From positions 1 to 34,914 of the forward strand of contig JAHLAX010000052.1 in NCBI GenBank assembly GCA_020625875.1: a stretch of DNA of 34,914 nt, written 5' to 3'. A program made the translations under genes and the position numbers. Shown here in pieces: positions 22,568 through 31,569 of this stretch. This stretch comes from a bacterium. Its GTDB lineage: Bacteria > Bacillota > Clostridia > Oscillospirales > Acutalibacteraceae. The notes below the pieces were generated by a model that worked only from the letters and a program-made list of their open reading frames with translations, had not been told where the DNA came from and searched no databases. Position 1 is the first letter of the stretch; every line of letters starts with the position of its first letter.

Positions 22568-24511
22568 TTGGCAGTATCATCAATGCAAGCCGTGAGCATA
22601 ATCGGTCTGATGGAGCACATCGACGAGGTTATCACGGTACTTGGTGAATCAGGTGTGTTCCATCCCGATGAGGTCAGCAACTTTTACAACAACATCCAGG
22701 AATTCACTCACCTTCAAAAGAAGAACATCTACGCCGAGCCTCTGACCAATCTCAAAGCAGCGCTGAATCTCACAAAGCGAAAATTTCCGCTGACGGACGT
22801 GAGCGACTTCAGCCCGACGATTGAGGAGCTCGAAAGCTTCTCGGCTTCGACAACGGCTGACATCGACGCGCTGATTGAAAAGCGTGATTCGTCAGTCTCA
22901 GAGCTCGAGACCGCCAAGCACGACCTCAGCGTCACCGAGCACTTCGCGGGACTTGACGTCGAGATTTCAAAGGTGCTTCAGACAGAGTTCGTTGTAGCGA
23001 GATTCGGCAGGCTTCCCAAGGACAGTGTCCAGAAGCTCGAGGCGTATAAGGACGATGATTTCGTAGATTTCGCCGTGTGCACCGAGGACAAAACCCACAG
23101 CTGGGGCGTGTACTTCGCGCCTAAGGATAAGGTAGCCGAGATTGACAAAATCTTTGAGGGGCTGTTCTTTGAGCAGACCGACCTTATCAGCGCCGACGAA
23201 TCCCCGAACGAAAAGATAGAGCACTACAAAAACCAGATTCCCTATCTTGAAAATCAGGTCAAAGAAGCCCAGAGAGCGCTCGACAATTATCTTGACGAGA
23301 ACTTTGACCAGATAGTCAAGTATCTCTCGAAGCTCGAGGAAATGTATCTGTACTCGGGAATTCTGAGCAAGGCGCTTCAGCACAACAACAGTTTTATTAT
23401 AGTCGGCTGGGTTCCTACCGCTAATAAAAACTCGCTCAAAAAGCGGCTCAAGAAAATCAAGAGCGTTGAGCTCGATTTTTCGGACGCTAAGGACGAGCTC
23501 GATAAGCATCCGCCCGTCAAGCTTAAAAACTGCTTTATCGCGAGACCGTTTGAGTTCTACACCAAGATGTACGGCGTTCCGAAATATAACGAGATTGACC
23601 CGACGTTCTTTGTGGCAATTACATATGTCATAATCTTCGGCATAATGTTCGCTGATTTGGGACAAGGCTTAATATTATCAATCGCGGGACTTCTGATGTG
23701 GAAGCTCAGAAAGATGGAGATAGGCAAAATCCTCTTCCCCTGCGGACTTTCGGCGGCGTTTTTCGGAACGGTTTTCGGAAGCCTGTTCGGCTTTGAGCAC
23801 ACGCTCGACCCGCTGTTCAGAATGGTCGGCTTCAAGGAAAAACCCATTGAGGTTATGGCTTCGCAGAACACAAACTTTATTATTCTGGGAGCTATTGGCA
23901 TAGGCGTGTTCCTGCTGATTGCCGCTATGTTCCTGAACGTTTACACTTCAATCCGTCAGAAGGACTACGGCAAGGCGCTGTTCGGCACAAGCGGCGTGGC
24001 TGGAATAATCTTCTACAGCGCCGTGATATTCGGCTTGGTCGCCGAGATATTCCTCGGTATGCACGTTATGACGCTGATGTACATTCTGTTCCTTATAGTG
24101 CTTCCGTTCATATTGATATTCTTCGCCGAGCCGCTCGGAAACCTTGTCAACGGCAAGCCCGACTGGCAGCCCGAAAGCTGGAGCGGATATATAGTTGAGA
24201 ATATTTTTGAATCGCTTGAGGTACTCTTAAGCTACGTCACCAACACAATGAGCTTTTTGCGTGTAGGCGCGTTCGTACTTGTACACGCGGGTATGATGCT
24301 GGTTGTATTCGTACTTGCCGACACCGTTAACGCCTCTATCGGCGCTATAGGATATTGGCTCATTATTATTATCGGCAACGCAATTGTTATGGTACTCGAG
24401 GCGTTGCTCGTGGCTATTCAGGTATTGAGGCTTGAATACTACGAAATGTTCAGTCGTTTTTATTCGGGCGAGGGCAGACAGTTCGAGCCTGTTAAACTCA
24501 GTATAAATTAA
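22568..24511 (+). CDS. ntpI: V-type ATPase subunit I (a)
   Basis: This 647-residue protein has a soluble N-terminal half (about 1-330, long helices that bind the peripheral stalks) and a C-terminal half with about seven to eight membrane helices forming the ion half-channels beside the K ring. The essential arginine is expected at Arg621 in the helix ALLVAIQVLRLEYYEMFSRF, with the usual GEGRQFEP ending just after it. The start is TTG at 22568, seven bases after GAGGTGA; there is no nearby ATG in a better place. It works with subunit K to move H+ or Na+. Confidence 0.93.
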   Translation: MAVSSMQAVSIIGLMEHIDEVITVLGESGVFHPDEVSNFYNNIQEFTHLQKKNIYAEPLTNLKAALNLTKRKFPLTDVSDFSPTIEELESFSASTTADIDALIEKRDSSVSELETAKHDLSVTEHFAGLDVEISKVLQTEFVVARFGRLPKDSVQKLEAYKDDDFVDFAVCTEDKTHSWGVYFAPKDKVAEIDKIFEGLFFEQTDLISADESPNEKIEHYKNQIPYLENQVKEAQRALDNYLDENFDQIVKYLSKLEEMYLYSGILSKALQHNNSFIIVGWVPTANKNSLKKRLKKIKSVELDFSDAKDELDKHPPVKLKNCFIARPFEFYTKMYGVPKYNEIDPTFFVAITYVIIFGIMFADLGQGLILSIAGLLMWKLRKMEIGKILFPCGLSAAFFGTVFGSLFGFEHTLDPLFRMVGFKEKPIEVMASQNTNFIILGAIGIGVFLLIAAMFLNVYTSIRQKDYGKALFGTSGVAGIIFYSAVIFGLVAEIFLGMHVMTLMYILFLIVLPFILIFFAEPLGNLVNGKPDWQPESWSGYIVENIFESLEVLLSYVTNTMSFLRVGAFVLVHAGMMLVVFVLADTVNASIGAIGYWLIIIIGNAIVMVLEALLVAIQVLRLEYYEMFSRFYSGEGRQFEPVKLSIN

Positions 24512-24534
24512 AATAATCTTTGGAGGTTTTTATT

Positions 24535-24963
24535 ATGTCAGTTTTTGATTTTTTTATTATGGCTTTACCCGTTACTTTTTTAATTCTTTCAGTATTAATC
24601 GCTGTTAAGGCTGTTTCTCACGGCAAAAGCAGAAAGAGAACAGTTCTCGTTCAGCTCGCTTCATTCGCGTTTGTATTCGCGGTTTGTATGGTATGTCCGT
24701 TCGCGGTAAGCGCGGCTACGGGCGAGCCTATGCCCCAGGCTAGCGGCGCTGACGGTATGGCGTTTATTGGCGCGGCGGCGTCTACAGGTCTTTCCTGTAT
24801 CGGCGGCGGTATCGCTGTTGGCGGCGCGGCTCCCGCTGCTATCGGAGCCACAAGCGAGGACCCCAAGGCGTTTGGTAAGTCTATTATTTTCGTAGCGCTC
24901 GGCGAAGGTATCGCCCTCTACGGAATGCTTATCTCTATTATGATTCTTTCAAAGATCGGCTAA
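24535..24963 (+). CDS. ntpK: V-type ATPase subunit K (c, ring proteolipid)
   Basis: This 142-residue membrane protein has four hydrophobic helices. The second pair is a standard c-type hairpin: a Gly/Ala-rich helix (GLSCIGGGIAVGGAAPAAIG, 86-105) and the helix ALGEGIALYGML (121-132) with the ion-binding Glu124. The first pair (about 5-27 and 37-61) lacks a carboxylate and the Gly-rich packing motif, so each protein carries one ion site, as in other V-type rings. TGGAGG precedes the ATG at 24535; a TTG at 24520 overlaps that site and is rejected. Whether H+ or Na+ is carried cannot be decided from what I see. Confidence 0.9.
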   Translation: MSVFDFFIMALPVTFLILSVLIAVKAVSHGKSRKRTVLVQLASFAFVFAVCMVCPFAVSAATGEPMPQASGADGMAFIGAAASTGLSCIGGGIAVGGAAPAAIGATSEDPKAFGKSIIFVALGEGIALYGMLISIMILSKIG

Positions 24964-24973
24964 GTGATAAAAG

Positions 24974-25282
24974 ATGAAATTCTACTTGATTAGTGATAAC
25001 GTCGACACCAAGATGGGTATGCGCTTCGCGGGTATTGAGGGTGTTGTTGTTCACGAAAAAGAGGAGGTCAGGCAGGAGCTGACAAAGGCTATGGAGCGCG
25101 AGGATATTGCCGTTATTCTTATGACGGAAAAGCTCGTCTCCCTCTGCCCCGACATTGTCTACGACCTCAAGCTCAACCGCAAAAAGCCGCTGATTGTCGA
25201 GATTCCCGACCGTCACGGCAACGGCAGAACCAAGGACAGCATCACCAAGTATGTGCAGGACGCTATAGGCGTCAAGCTATAA
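24974..25282 (+). CDS. ntpG: V-type ATPase subunit F
   Basis: This 102-residue central-stalk protein has a Rossmann-like fold that binds subunit D. The family segments IAVILMTEKL and PLIVEIPDRHG are clear. Called NtpG in Enterococcus hirae naming. It follows subunit K after 10 bp; its ribosome binding site is weak, so translation may depend on coupling. Confidence 0.9.
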   Translation: MKFYLISDNVDTKMGMRFAGIEGVVVHEKEEVRQELTKAMEREDIAVILMTEKLVSLCPDIVYDLKLNRKKPLIVEIPDRHGNGRTKDSITKYVQDAIGVKL

Positions 25283-25316
25283 GCTGTTATCACAGAAGAC
25301 AGAAAGAAGGTAACTT

Positions 25317-25907
25317 ATGCCAAAGAATAAAACCGACAACTTTCTGAAGGCAATACAAAAGTACGCCAACGCTCAGAAAAAGGCTATGAAGGGCGAGATT
25401 GCCCAGCTCAAATCCGAGCGTATCAAAGAAGCGGAACAAAAGGCTAAGCAGGAAAGCAAGCAGATTATCAAGGCGAAGCTCGGCGAAAAGCAGAACGAGC
25501 AGACAGCCCACCTCGCCTCGAATATTCAGGAAGGTCAGCGAAAGCTTTTTATCGAGCGAGTCAAGATGACCGACGAGGTTTTCGCTATGGTCACAGACAA
25601 GCTCAATGCCTATACCGAAACCGACGCTTATCGCTTAAAGCTCAACGAGAGCGCAAAGGCTATCGCCGAGCTTTTTGACGGAAAAGACTGCGTGGTTTAT
25701 CTCAGCCAGAGCGACCTCGATAAAGCCGAGGATATTAAAAAGCTCTTTGGCGGCAGCGCCGAAGTTGAGGCTGATGTAACTATCAGAATCGGCGGAGTTA
25801 AGGGCTACTGCAAGGAGCTGGGCATCATCGCCGACGAAACGCTCGACAGCAAGCTCGAGGCTCAGCGCGAGTGGTTCTGCGAAAACGCGACTCTAAATGT
25901 AGGTTAA
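25317..25907 (+). CDS. ntpE: V-type ATPase subunit E
   Basis: This 196-residue peripheral-stalk subunit has a long charged coiled coil (about 10-85) that pairs with the H/G subunit, and a globular C-terminal domain (about 90-196) that binds the head. AAGAAGG precedes the ATG. Length and layout fit the family. Confidence 0.88.
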   Translation: MPKNKTDNFLKAIQKYANAQKKAMKGEIAQLKSERIKEAEQKAKQESKQIIKAKLGEKQNEQTAHLASNIQEGQRKLFIERVKMTDEVFAMVTDKLNAYTETDAYRLKLNESAKAIAELFDGKDCVVYLSQSDLDKAEDIKKLFGGSAEVEADVTIRIGGVKGYCKELGIIADETLDSKLEAQREWFCENATLNVG

Positions 25908-25924
25908 CAGAAAGAGTGAATAAT

Positions 25925-27679
25925 ATGAACAACAATGTAATTTACGGAATTAACGGTCCTGTTGTTACCGTAAAAAAAGCCGACTGCTTTGAGATGATGG
26001 AGATGGTCCATGTCGGAGAGCAGCAGCTTGTCGGCGAGGTCATCGGTATTTCGGATGAGCTGACAACCATACAGGTCTACGAGGAAACCACAGGTCTTAA
26101 GCCCGGCGACCCCGTAACAGGTACTGGCGCGCCGATGAACGTAACCTTAGGACCTGGAATTCTTGACAATATATTTGACGGCATCGAGCGTCCCCTCAAG
26201 GCTATAGAGGAGCAGGCGGGCGCGTTTATCAGCAGAGGCGCGGCTGTGTCATCGCTCGACACCGACAGACTTTGGAACGTAACTATGAAAGTCAAGGTCG
26301 GCGACAAGCTTGAGGGCGGTCAGATTTACGCCACAACGCCCGAGACGCCGATTATTGAGCACCGTGTAATGCTGCACCCTGACCTTTCGGGTGTGGTAAA
26401 AGAAGTCAAGCCAAACGGCGAATACAAGCTCAACGACACCATAGCCGTTATCGAGGACGAGCTCGGTATACGCCACGAGCTGACGCTGTGTCAGCAGTGG
26501 CCTATCAGAACCGCGAGACCTGTTAAGGAAAGACTGACGCCGACTATTCCGCTGATTACGGGACAGAGAATAATGGACACCCTCTTCCCCATCGCCAAGG
26601 GCGGCACGGCGGCTATCCCCGGAGGCTTCGGCACGGGCAAGACTATGAACCAGCATCAGCTCGCCAAATGGTGCGACGCGGATATTATCATATACGTTGG
26701 CTGCGGCGAGCGCGGCAACGAGATGAGCCAGGTTCTCGAGGAGTTCTCGGAGCTGATTGACCCTAAGTCTAACCGCCCGATGACCGACAGAACAGTGCTT
26801 ATCGCCAACACCTCAAATATGCCTGTCGCGGCGCGTGAGGCGTCTATCTACACTGGTATCACACTCGCTGAGTATTACCGCGATATGGGCTATCACGTAG
26901 CGATGATGGCTGACTCAACCTCGCGCTGGGCTGAGGCTCTGCGTGAGATTTCGGGACGTCTCGAGGAGATGCCCGCCGAGGAAGGCTTCCCCGCTTATCT
27001 GCCCTCGAGACTGGCTGAGTTCTATGAGCGCGGAGGACGCGCGGACGTGCTCAGCGGCGGCGAAGGCTCGGTAACTCTTATCGGCGCGGTATCGCCGCAG
27101 GGCTCGGACTTTTCGGAGCCTGTTACTCAGAACACTAAGCGTTTTACCCGCGTATTCTGGGCGCTCGACAAGGCGCTGGCTTACGCGAGACATTATCCCG
27201 CTATCAACTGGATTGACAGCTACAGCGAGTATTTTAACGACCTTGACCCGTGGTTTAAGGAAAACCTCGGCGAGGACTTTATCGAATACAGAAAAGCAAT
27301 CAGCGCGCTGCTCCAGGAGGAAAACTCTCTGATGGAAATTGTCAAGCTCATCGGCTCGGACGTACTGCCCGACGACCAGAAGCTTGTCATAGAAACCGCG
27401 AGAGTTATACGCGTAGGCTTTTTGCAGCAAAACGCGTTCCACCCCGAGGACACCTATGTGCCCCTCGAAAAGCAGAAGCTGATGATGAAGGTCATCTTGC
27501 ACCTGCACTCAAAGTCCAAGGAGATTGTCGCCCGCGAAATACCGATTTCAAAGATTTCGGCTACGGGACTTTTCGACAAGCTCAGCAAGATGAAATACGA
27601 TATTCCGAACGACAAGCTCGATATGTTTGACGAGTACATCAAAGAAATCGACCAAAAGCTCGGCGAAATTCTTAAGTAA
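25925..27679 (+). CDS. ntpA: V-type ATPase catalytic subunit A
   Basis: This 584-residue protein is the ATP-hydrolysing/synthesising subunit, three copies per head. The Walker A loop is GGFGTGKT (233-240, Lys239), the catalytic GERGNE segment is at 261-266, and the family-specific insertion (about 110-190) is present. An upstream in-frame start overlapping subunit E would add 18 unrelated residues; the ATG at 25925 after AAAGAGTGA is preferred. Overall length is standard. Confidence 0.96.
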   Translation: MNNNVIYGINGPVVTVKKADCFEMMEMVHVGEQQLVGEVIGISDELTTIQVYEETTGLKPGDPVTGTGAPMNVTLGPGILDNIFDGIERPLKAIEEQAGAFISRGAAVSSLDTDRLWNVTMKVKVGDKLEGGQIYATTPETPIIEHRVMLHPDLSGVVKEVKPNGEYKLNDTIAVIEDELGIRHELTLCQQWPIRTARPVKERLTPTIPLITGQRIMDTLFPIAKGGTAAIPGGFGTGKTMNQHQLAKWCDADIIIYVGCGERGNEMSQVLEEFSELIDPKSNRPMTDRTVLIANTSNMPVAAREASIYTGITLAEYYRDMGYHVAMMADSTSRWAEALREISGRLEEMPAEEGFPAYLPSRLAEFYERGGRADVLSGGEGSVTLIGAVSPQGSDFSEPVTQNTKRFTRVFWALDKALAYARHYPAINWIDSYSEYFNDLDPWFKENLGEDFIEYRKAISALLQEENSLMEIVKLIGSDVLPDDQKLVIETARVIRVGFLQQNAFHPEDTYVPLEKQKLMMKVILHLHSKSKEIVAREIPISKISATGLFDKLSKMKYDIPNDKLDMFDEYIKEIDQKLGEILK

Positions 27680-27692
27680 GGAGGAAACGCAC

Positions 27693-29066
27693 TTGATTAT
27701 AGATTATGTAGGCGTAAAGGAAATCAACGGCTCGCTTATCGTTCTCGACGGCGTTAAGGGCGTTTCCAACGAAGAAATTGTAGATATAAAGCTCGAAAAC
27801 GGCACTGTCCGTCAGGGACGTGTGGTACAGATTGACGGCGAGAGAATCGTCGTTCAGGTGTTTGAGGGCACAAGAAGAATCAGCCTCAAAAACACCCGCA
27901 CCCGCCTCACAGGTCACCCGATGGAAATCCCTCTCGCGCCTGAGATTATCGGCAGAGTGCTCGACGGCGCGGGCAGACCGATTGACGGTCTGGGCGACAT
28001 CTTCCCCGTCAAAAAGGCTAACATCAACGGCACGCCGATTAATCCCGTGTCGCGCGTATATCCCAAGAACTATATCAACACGGGTATCTCGACAATCGAC
28101 ACGCTGATGACGCTTATCCGCGGTCAGAAGCTGCCCATCTTCTCGGGCTCGGGTATGACTCACAACGACCTCGCGGTTCAGCTTGTGCGCCAGTCTAAAA
28201 TCAGCGGCGCCGACAGCACCAACTTCGGCGTTGTGTTCGCGGCTATGGGCGTTCAGAAGGACGTCGCCGAATACTTCAGAAAGAGCTTTGAGGAGAGCGG
28301 CGTACTGTCGAGAGTTGTTATGTTGCTTAATCTCAGCAACGACCCGATTATCGAGCGTACACTCACGCCCCGCTGCGCTCTGACTATAGCGGAGTATCTG
28401 GCGTTTGAGCTCGATATGCACATACTCGTAATTATGACCGATATGACCTCGTACGCCGAGGCGCTCAGAGAGTTCTCGTCCTCAAAGGGCGAAATCCCCG
28501 GCAGAAAGGGCTACCCCGGTTATCTCTACTCCGACCTCGCGTCCTTGTACGAGAGAGCGGGTATGATTAGGGGCAGCTCGGGCTCGGTAACACAGATTCC
28601 GATTCTGACTATGCCCAACGACGACATCACCCATCCTATCCCCGACCTTACGGGCTATATCACCGAGGGACAGATTGTACTCGACCGCGCGCTTCAGGGA
28701 CAGGGACTGTACCCGCCCGTCAGCGTGCTTCCGTCGCTGTCGCGACTTATGAAGGACGGCATCGGCGAAGGCTTCACCCGCGCCGACCATCAGGCGCTCG
28801 CCAACCAGCTTTTCGCGTCTTACGCCAAGGTTATCGACGCCAGAGCGCTCGCGTCCGTTATCGGCGAGGAGGAACTCTCGCCCATAGACAAGAAGTACAT
28901 TGAGTTCGGCAAGCTGTTTGAGGCGAAGTTCGTCAACCAAGGCTTTACCGAGAACCGCAGCATTGAGCAGAGCCTCGACTTAGGCTGGGAGCTGCTTTCG
29001 ACGCTGCCCAGAGCCGAGCTTGACCGCGTAGACGAAGCCCTGCTCGAAGTTTATTATAGAGGATAA
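27693..29066 (+). CDS. ntpB: V-type ATPase regulatory subunit B
   Basis: This 457-residue non-catalytic head subunit alternates with A. The P-loop position is degenerate ([10 protein letters not shown]), as in all B subunits, and the segments [15 protein letters not shown] and [12 protein letters not shown] are typical. AAGGAGG (27678-27684) is followed after eight bases by TTG at 27693, the likely start; earlier in-frame starts lie within subunit A. The stop codon at 29064-29066 is directly followed by a tandem heptad array. Confidence 0.95.
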   Translation: MIIDYVGVKEINGSLIVLDGVKGVSNEEIVDIKLENGTVRQGRVVQIDGERIVVQVFEGTRRISLKNTRTRLTGHPMEIPLAPEIIGRVLDGAGRPIDGLGDIFPVKKANINGTPINPVSRVYPKNYINTGISTIDTLMTLIRGQKLPIFSGSGMTHNDLAVQLVRQSKISGADSTNFGVVFAAMGVQKDVAEYFRKSFEESGVLSRVVMLLNLSNDPIIERTLTPRCALTIAEYLAFELDMHILVIMTDMTSYAEALREFSSSKGEIPGRKGYPGYLYSDLASLYERAGMIRGSSGSVTQIPILTMPNDDITHPIPDLTGYITEGQIVLDRALQGQGLYPPVSVLPSLSRLMKDGIGEGFTRADHQALANQLFASYAKVIDARALASVIGEEELSPIDKKYIEFGKLFEAKFVNQGFTENRSIEQSLDLGWELLSTLPRAELDRVDEALLEVYYRG

Positions 29067-29103
29067 ACAGTTAACAGGTAACAAGTAACAGGTAACAGTT
29101 AAG
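29064..29103 (+). repeat. Tandem 7-bp stop-triplet array at the end of subunit B
   Basis: TAA triplets occur at 29072, 29079, 29086, 29093 and 29100, exactly 7 bp apart, in units such as TAACAGG and TAACAAG. They begin 8 bp after the gene's own TAA (29064). Because 7 is not a multiple of 3, the triplets fall in all three frames. Confidence 0.85.
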
Positions 29104-29115
29104 GGTCGCTTCGCT

Positions 29116-29148
29116 CCGATTTATAAATCGGGTGCGGGCAGAGCCCGC
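29116..29148. repeat. Two palindromes in the B-D spacer
   Basis: A perfect 16-bp palindrome CCGATTTATAAATCGG (29116-29131) is followed by a GC-rich hairpin GCGGGC-AGA-GCCCGC (29134-29148). No T run follows, so this is not a standard terminator. Confidence 0.75.
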
Positions 29149-29153
29149 CCACA

Positions 29154-29208
29154 ACTGTTCACTGTTCACTGTTAAATGTTCACTGAACCACTTACCACTT
29201 ACCACTTG
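29154..29208 (-). repeat. Reverse-oriented heptad array before subunit D
   Basis: Units such as AACTGTTC and ACCACTT are reverse complements of the GAACAGT/AAGTGGT heptads. On the minus strand stop triplets recur at about 7 bp. With the array at 29064-29103 this forms an imperfect long inverted repeat around the palindromes. Confidence 0.65.
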
Positions 29209-29229
29209 AATTCCCGGAGGTAATTCTTA

Positions 29230-29853
29230 ATGGCTGTACAGGCAGTACCCACCAAGGGTAATCTTATGAATTCAAAACGGTCGCTGGCTCTCGCCCGCAA
29301 CGGCTATGAGCTTTTAGACCGCAAGCGAAACATACTCATACGCGAGATGATGACGTTGATTGAACACGCCAACGCCATTCAGGAAAAAATCGACAGCGCG
29401 TACGAGAAGGCTTATATTGCCCTGCAGACCGCGAATATCACCAACGGCTTCTGCGAGGATATATCGAACGCCGTCCCGATTGAGGACGGGCTCAACCTTG
29501 ACTTTCGCAGCGTAATGGGCGTTGAGATTCCGATTCTCACAATCGACGAGAACGACGACATCAATCATCTGCACTACGGCGCTAGGACGACCAACTCTGC
29601 TGTCGACAAGGCATTTATTCTCTTTAACGAGGTAAAGATGCTGACGGTAGAGCTCGCCGAGATTGAGAACAGCGTTTACAGACTGGCTGACTCAATCAAG
29701 AAAACCCAGAAGCGCGCCAACGCTCTTAAGAACATTATGATTCCGCGCTTTGACGAGACGGTCAAGTTCATCACGGACGCCCTCGACGAAAAGGACAGAG
29801 AGGAATTCAGCCGACTGAAAGTCATTAAGAGGAAGAAGATGAAGGACAGTTAA
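29230..29853 (+). CDS. ntpD: V-type ATPase subunit D (central shaft)
   Basis: This 207-residue protein forms the rotating shaft inside the A3B3 head. The N-terminal PTKGNLMNSKRSLALARNGY segment and the C-terminal helix rich in Lys/Arg are typical, and both ends are long helices that form the antiparallel coiled coil. CCCGGAGG precedes the ATG. Unlike all other genes here, which lie 9-34 bp apart, D is 163 bp from B with a repeat element between. Its TAA stop is the first unit of a heptad array. Confidence 0.93.
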   Translation: MAVQAVPTKGNLMNSKRSLALARNGYELLDRKRNILIREMMTLIEHANAIQEKIDSAYEKAYIALQTANITNGFCEDISNAVPIEDGLNLDFRSVMGVEIPILTIDENDDINHLHYGARTTNSAVDKAFILFNEVKMLTVELAEIENSVYRLADSIKKTQKRANALKNIMIPRFDETVKFITDALDEKDREEFSRLKVIKRKKMKDS

Positions 29854-29902
29854 CAGTTAACAGTTAACAGGTAACAAGTAACAGGTAATAGGTAACAGTT
29901 AG
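29851..29902 (+). repeat. Tandem 7-bp stop-triplet array at the end of subunit D
   Basis: TAA occurs at 29851 (the gene's own stop), 29858, 29865, 29872, 29879, 29886 and 29893, then TAG at 29900, all exactly 7 bp apart. Units are TAACAGT, TAACAGG, TAACAAG and TAATAGG. Confidence 0.9.
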
Positions 29903-29910
29903 AAATATAT

Positions 29911-29943
29911 AAAGCCTTAGGTTTATCGCTAACCTAAGGCTTT
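29911..29943. terminator. Convergent terminator between the V-ATPase operon and the deacetylase gene
   Basis: A perfect 13-bp stem (AAAGCCTTAGGTT with AACCTAAGGCTTT) and 7-nt loop lies between two convergent genes. T-rich sequence follows on both sides, so it can serve both strands. Confidence 0.75.
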
Positions 29944-30011
29944 AATTAGTTTATATCATTATTTATACATTCGGGCACCGATGTATGGATTAATCCGACT
30001 TATGGACCCGA

Positions 30012-30059
30012 CCACAACTGTTCACTGTTATCTGTTAACTATTAACTGCCACTGCCTCA
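30012..30059 (-). repeat. Heptad-like array at the end of the deacetylase gene
   Basis: On the minus strand the deacetylase stop TGA (30059-30057) is followed by units like AGTTAAT, AGTTAAC and AGATAAC. TAA triplets start at 30044, 30037 and 30030, 7 bp apart. It mirrors the array at 29851-29902 across the terminator. Confidence 0.7.
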
Positions 30060-31385
30060 CTGCGCTTCGTGGGCGCTGAAGTACTCAACTCCGCCCTTGG
30101 GCGCTTCGCCTGTCTTGTACTCTATGAGCTCCTGACAGGACACAATCTGATAGCCCTTCTTGATGAGCCTCGGGATGATTGTCTTGATAGCCTCGGCTGT
30201 GGCGTCGTAAATCTCGTGCATCAGGATGATGTCGCCGTCCTGGATGTTGTTGAGGGTCTGGGAGATAATCGCGGGAGCGCTGTGGGACTTCCAGTCCTCG
30301 GTGTCGACGTTCCAAAGATAGAGCGACATATTCTCCTTGGCGCATTCGTCCTTGATTGTCTTGGTAGTCATACCGCCAGGTGAACGGAACGCCGTGGGAT
30401 ACTGCCCCGTAACGTCTTTAATCGCGTCGGAACATTTTTTAATATCGTCAGCGGTAATTGACTCGCCATACTTTGTGTGGGCGTATGTATGGTTGCCGAG
30501 CTCCATACCGAGGTTAACCTTGCGCTTAAGGTTGTCGGGGTGCTCGAGCACGTTGCTGCCTATCATAAAGAACGTGGCTCGCACGTCGTATTTTTCGAGT
30601 GTATCGAGAATGCTGTCGTTAGCGGTGCCGTAGCTGGGACCGTCGTCGAACGTGAGCGCGACCATCGGCTTGTTGGGGTCGAGCTTGCGCTGAACTCGTC
30701 TGACCGACAGAGAGGTGGTGCTCCAGAGCCCGAAGGCTTTGGCGCTGCCGCTCGATGTTACGGCGCATACCCTGACGTCGTACGAAGCTCCCTCAACGAG
30801 GTTTTTGAGCGTCGCCTTGCATCCAGCGGATTTCTTGACGTCGACGGTGTTGTTGCTGTCGTACTTTGTATCAGCGCTTTGCTTATACTGAACGACATAC
30901 GAAAGAGCCTTGGGGTTTTTCTTCCACTTAACTGTAATCTGTTCCTTCTTCTCGGACTCAGCGTATATAATCTTGGGCTTTGAGGCGACGGTATAAACCT
31001 TGTGCTCGGTGCCCCTGCCGCTCTCGGCGTCGTCATAACAAGCCGACACACAGACCGTGTAGGGCGTAGCCTGCTCGAGCTTGGTTATAGTATATGTGTC
31101 GCTCTTTATACCCTCGGCTTTCTCAAAGTCCTCGCCCTCTGTCTTCCAGTAGACGCAGAAGGACGTGGCTTTTTCGGGCTTGTTCCACCTCAGGGCAAGC
31201 TTTGTGTCGGTTGAAGCGGTAACAGAAACCGTCTTGACCTCCTCATAGTGAGGTCTGAAAATCAAAAAGCCGATGACGCCAAAAATGAGCACAACCAGCA
31301 CGACAAAAAGAACCATAAAAATCTTTTTCCTCTTGCGCTGGTGTCTCAGCTGTTCCTGACGTCTGAACGTGTTATAGCTCTGCAT
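30057..31385 (-). CDS. Membrane-anchored polysaccharide deacetylase (CE4/NodB) with Fn3-like domains
   Basis: This 442-residue protein has a basic cytosolic N-terminus, one membrane helix (about 22-43), two fibronectin-III-like domains (about 48-132 and 135-228) and a NodB deacetylase domain (about 238-420). Active-site motifs are complete: TFDDGP (245-250), NHTYAH with His299 and His303, RSPGG (334-338), DTEDW (361-365) and LMHE with His390. CE4 enzymes remove N- or O-acetyl groups from peptidoglycan or other wall sugars using a divalent metal. The substrate is not set by sequence. It has its own promoter; AGGAG precedes the ATG. Confidence 0.93.
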   Translation of the reverse strand: MQSYNTFRRQEQLRHQRKRKKIFMVLFVVLVVLIFGVIGFLIFRPHYEEVKTVSVTASTDTKLALRWNKPEKATSFCVYWKTEGEDFEKAEGIKSDTYTITKLEQATPYTVCVSACYDDAESGRGTEHKVYTVASKPKIIYAESEKKEQITVKWKKNPKALSYVVQYKQSADTKYDSNNTVDVKKSAGCKATLKNLVEGASYDVRVCAVTSSGSAKAFGLWSTTSLSVRRVQRKLDPNKPMVALTFDDGPSYGTANDSILDTLEKYDVRATFFMIGSNVLEHPDNLKRKVNLGMELGNHTYAHTKYGESITADDIKKCSDAIKDVTGQYPTAFRSPGGMTTKTIKDECAKENMSLYLWNVDTEDWKSHSAPAIISQTLNNIQDGDIILMHEIYDATAEAIKTIIPRLIKKGYQIVSCQELIEYKTGEAPKGGVEYFSAHEAQ

Positions 31386-31433
31386 ATTTTTATTACTCCT
31401 GTTTCCTGTTTTTAAATATCCTAAACCACTTAT

Positions 31434-31462
31434 ATAATACCAGAAAATCGCCGCGTTGTCAC
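31434..31462 (-). promoter_or_regulatory. Promoter of the polysaccharide deacetylase gene
   Basis: The minus strand reads GTGACA (31457-31462), 17 bp, TATTAT (31434-31439) with an extended TGG just before the -10. Confidence 0.6.
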
Positions 31463-31569
31463 TATCAAAACAGCGAAGAACATAAAATTCAGCGCTAAAC
31501 GCAAAAATTCCTGCCGCCTTATGTCGTTATTTGTTGAAAATTACGTTATGATGAGAAGTATTGTCGAAA

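Noticed and set aside
22967..23665. Long minus-strand frame inside subunit I
   Set aside because: It lies fully within a well-identified gene, and its sequence has no recognisable family; it is a frame shadow of GC-biased codons.
27672..28421. A 249-codon minus-strand frame inside subunit B
   Set aside because: Opposite-strand shadow of a highly conserved gene with no ribosome binding site of its own.
29116..29148. The GC hairpin in the B-D spacer considered as a terminator
   Set aside because: No T run follows, and the gene for the essential subunit D lies downstream without a clear promoter of its own.
29064..30059. Heptad arrays considered as a CRISPR-like array
   Set aside because: The units are 7 bp with no spacers, and no cas genes are nearby.
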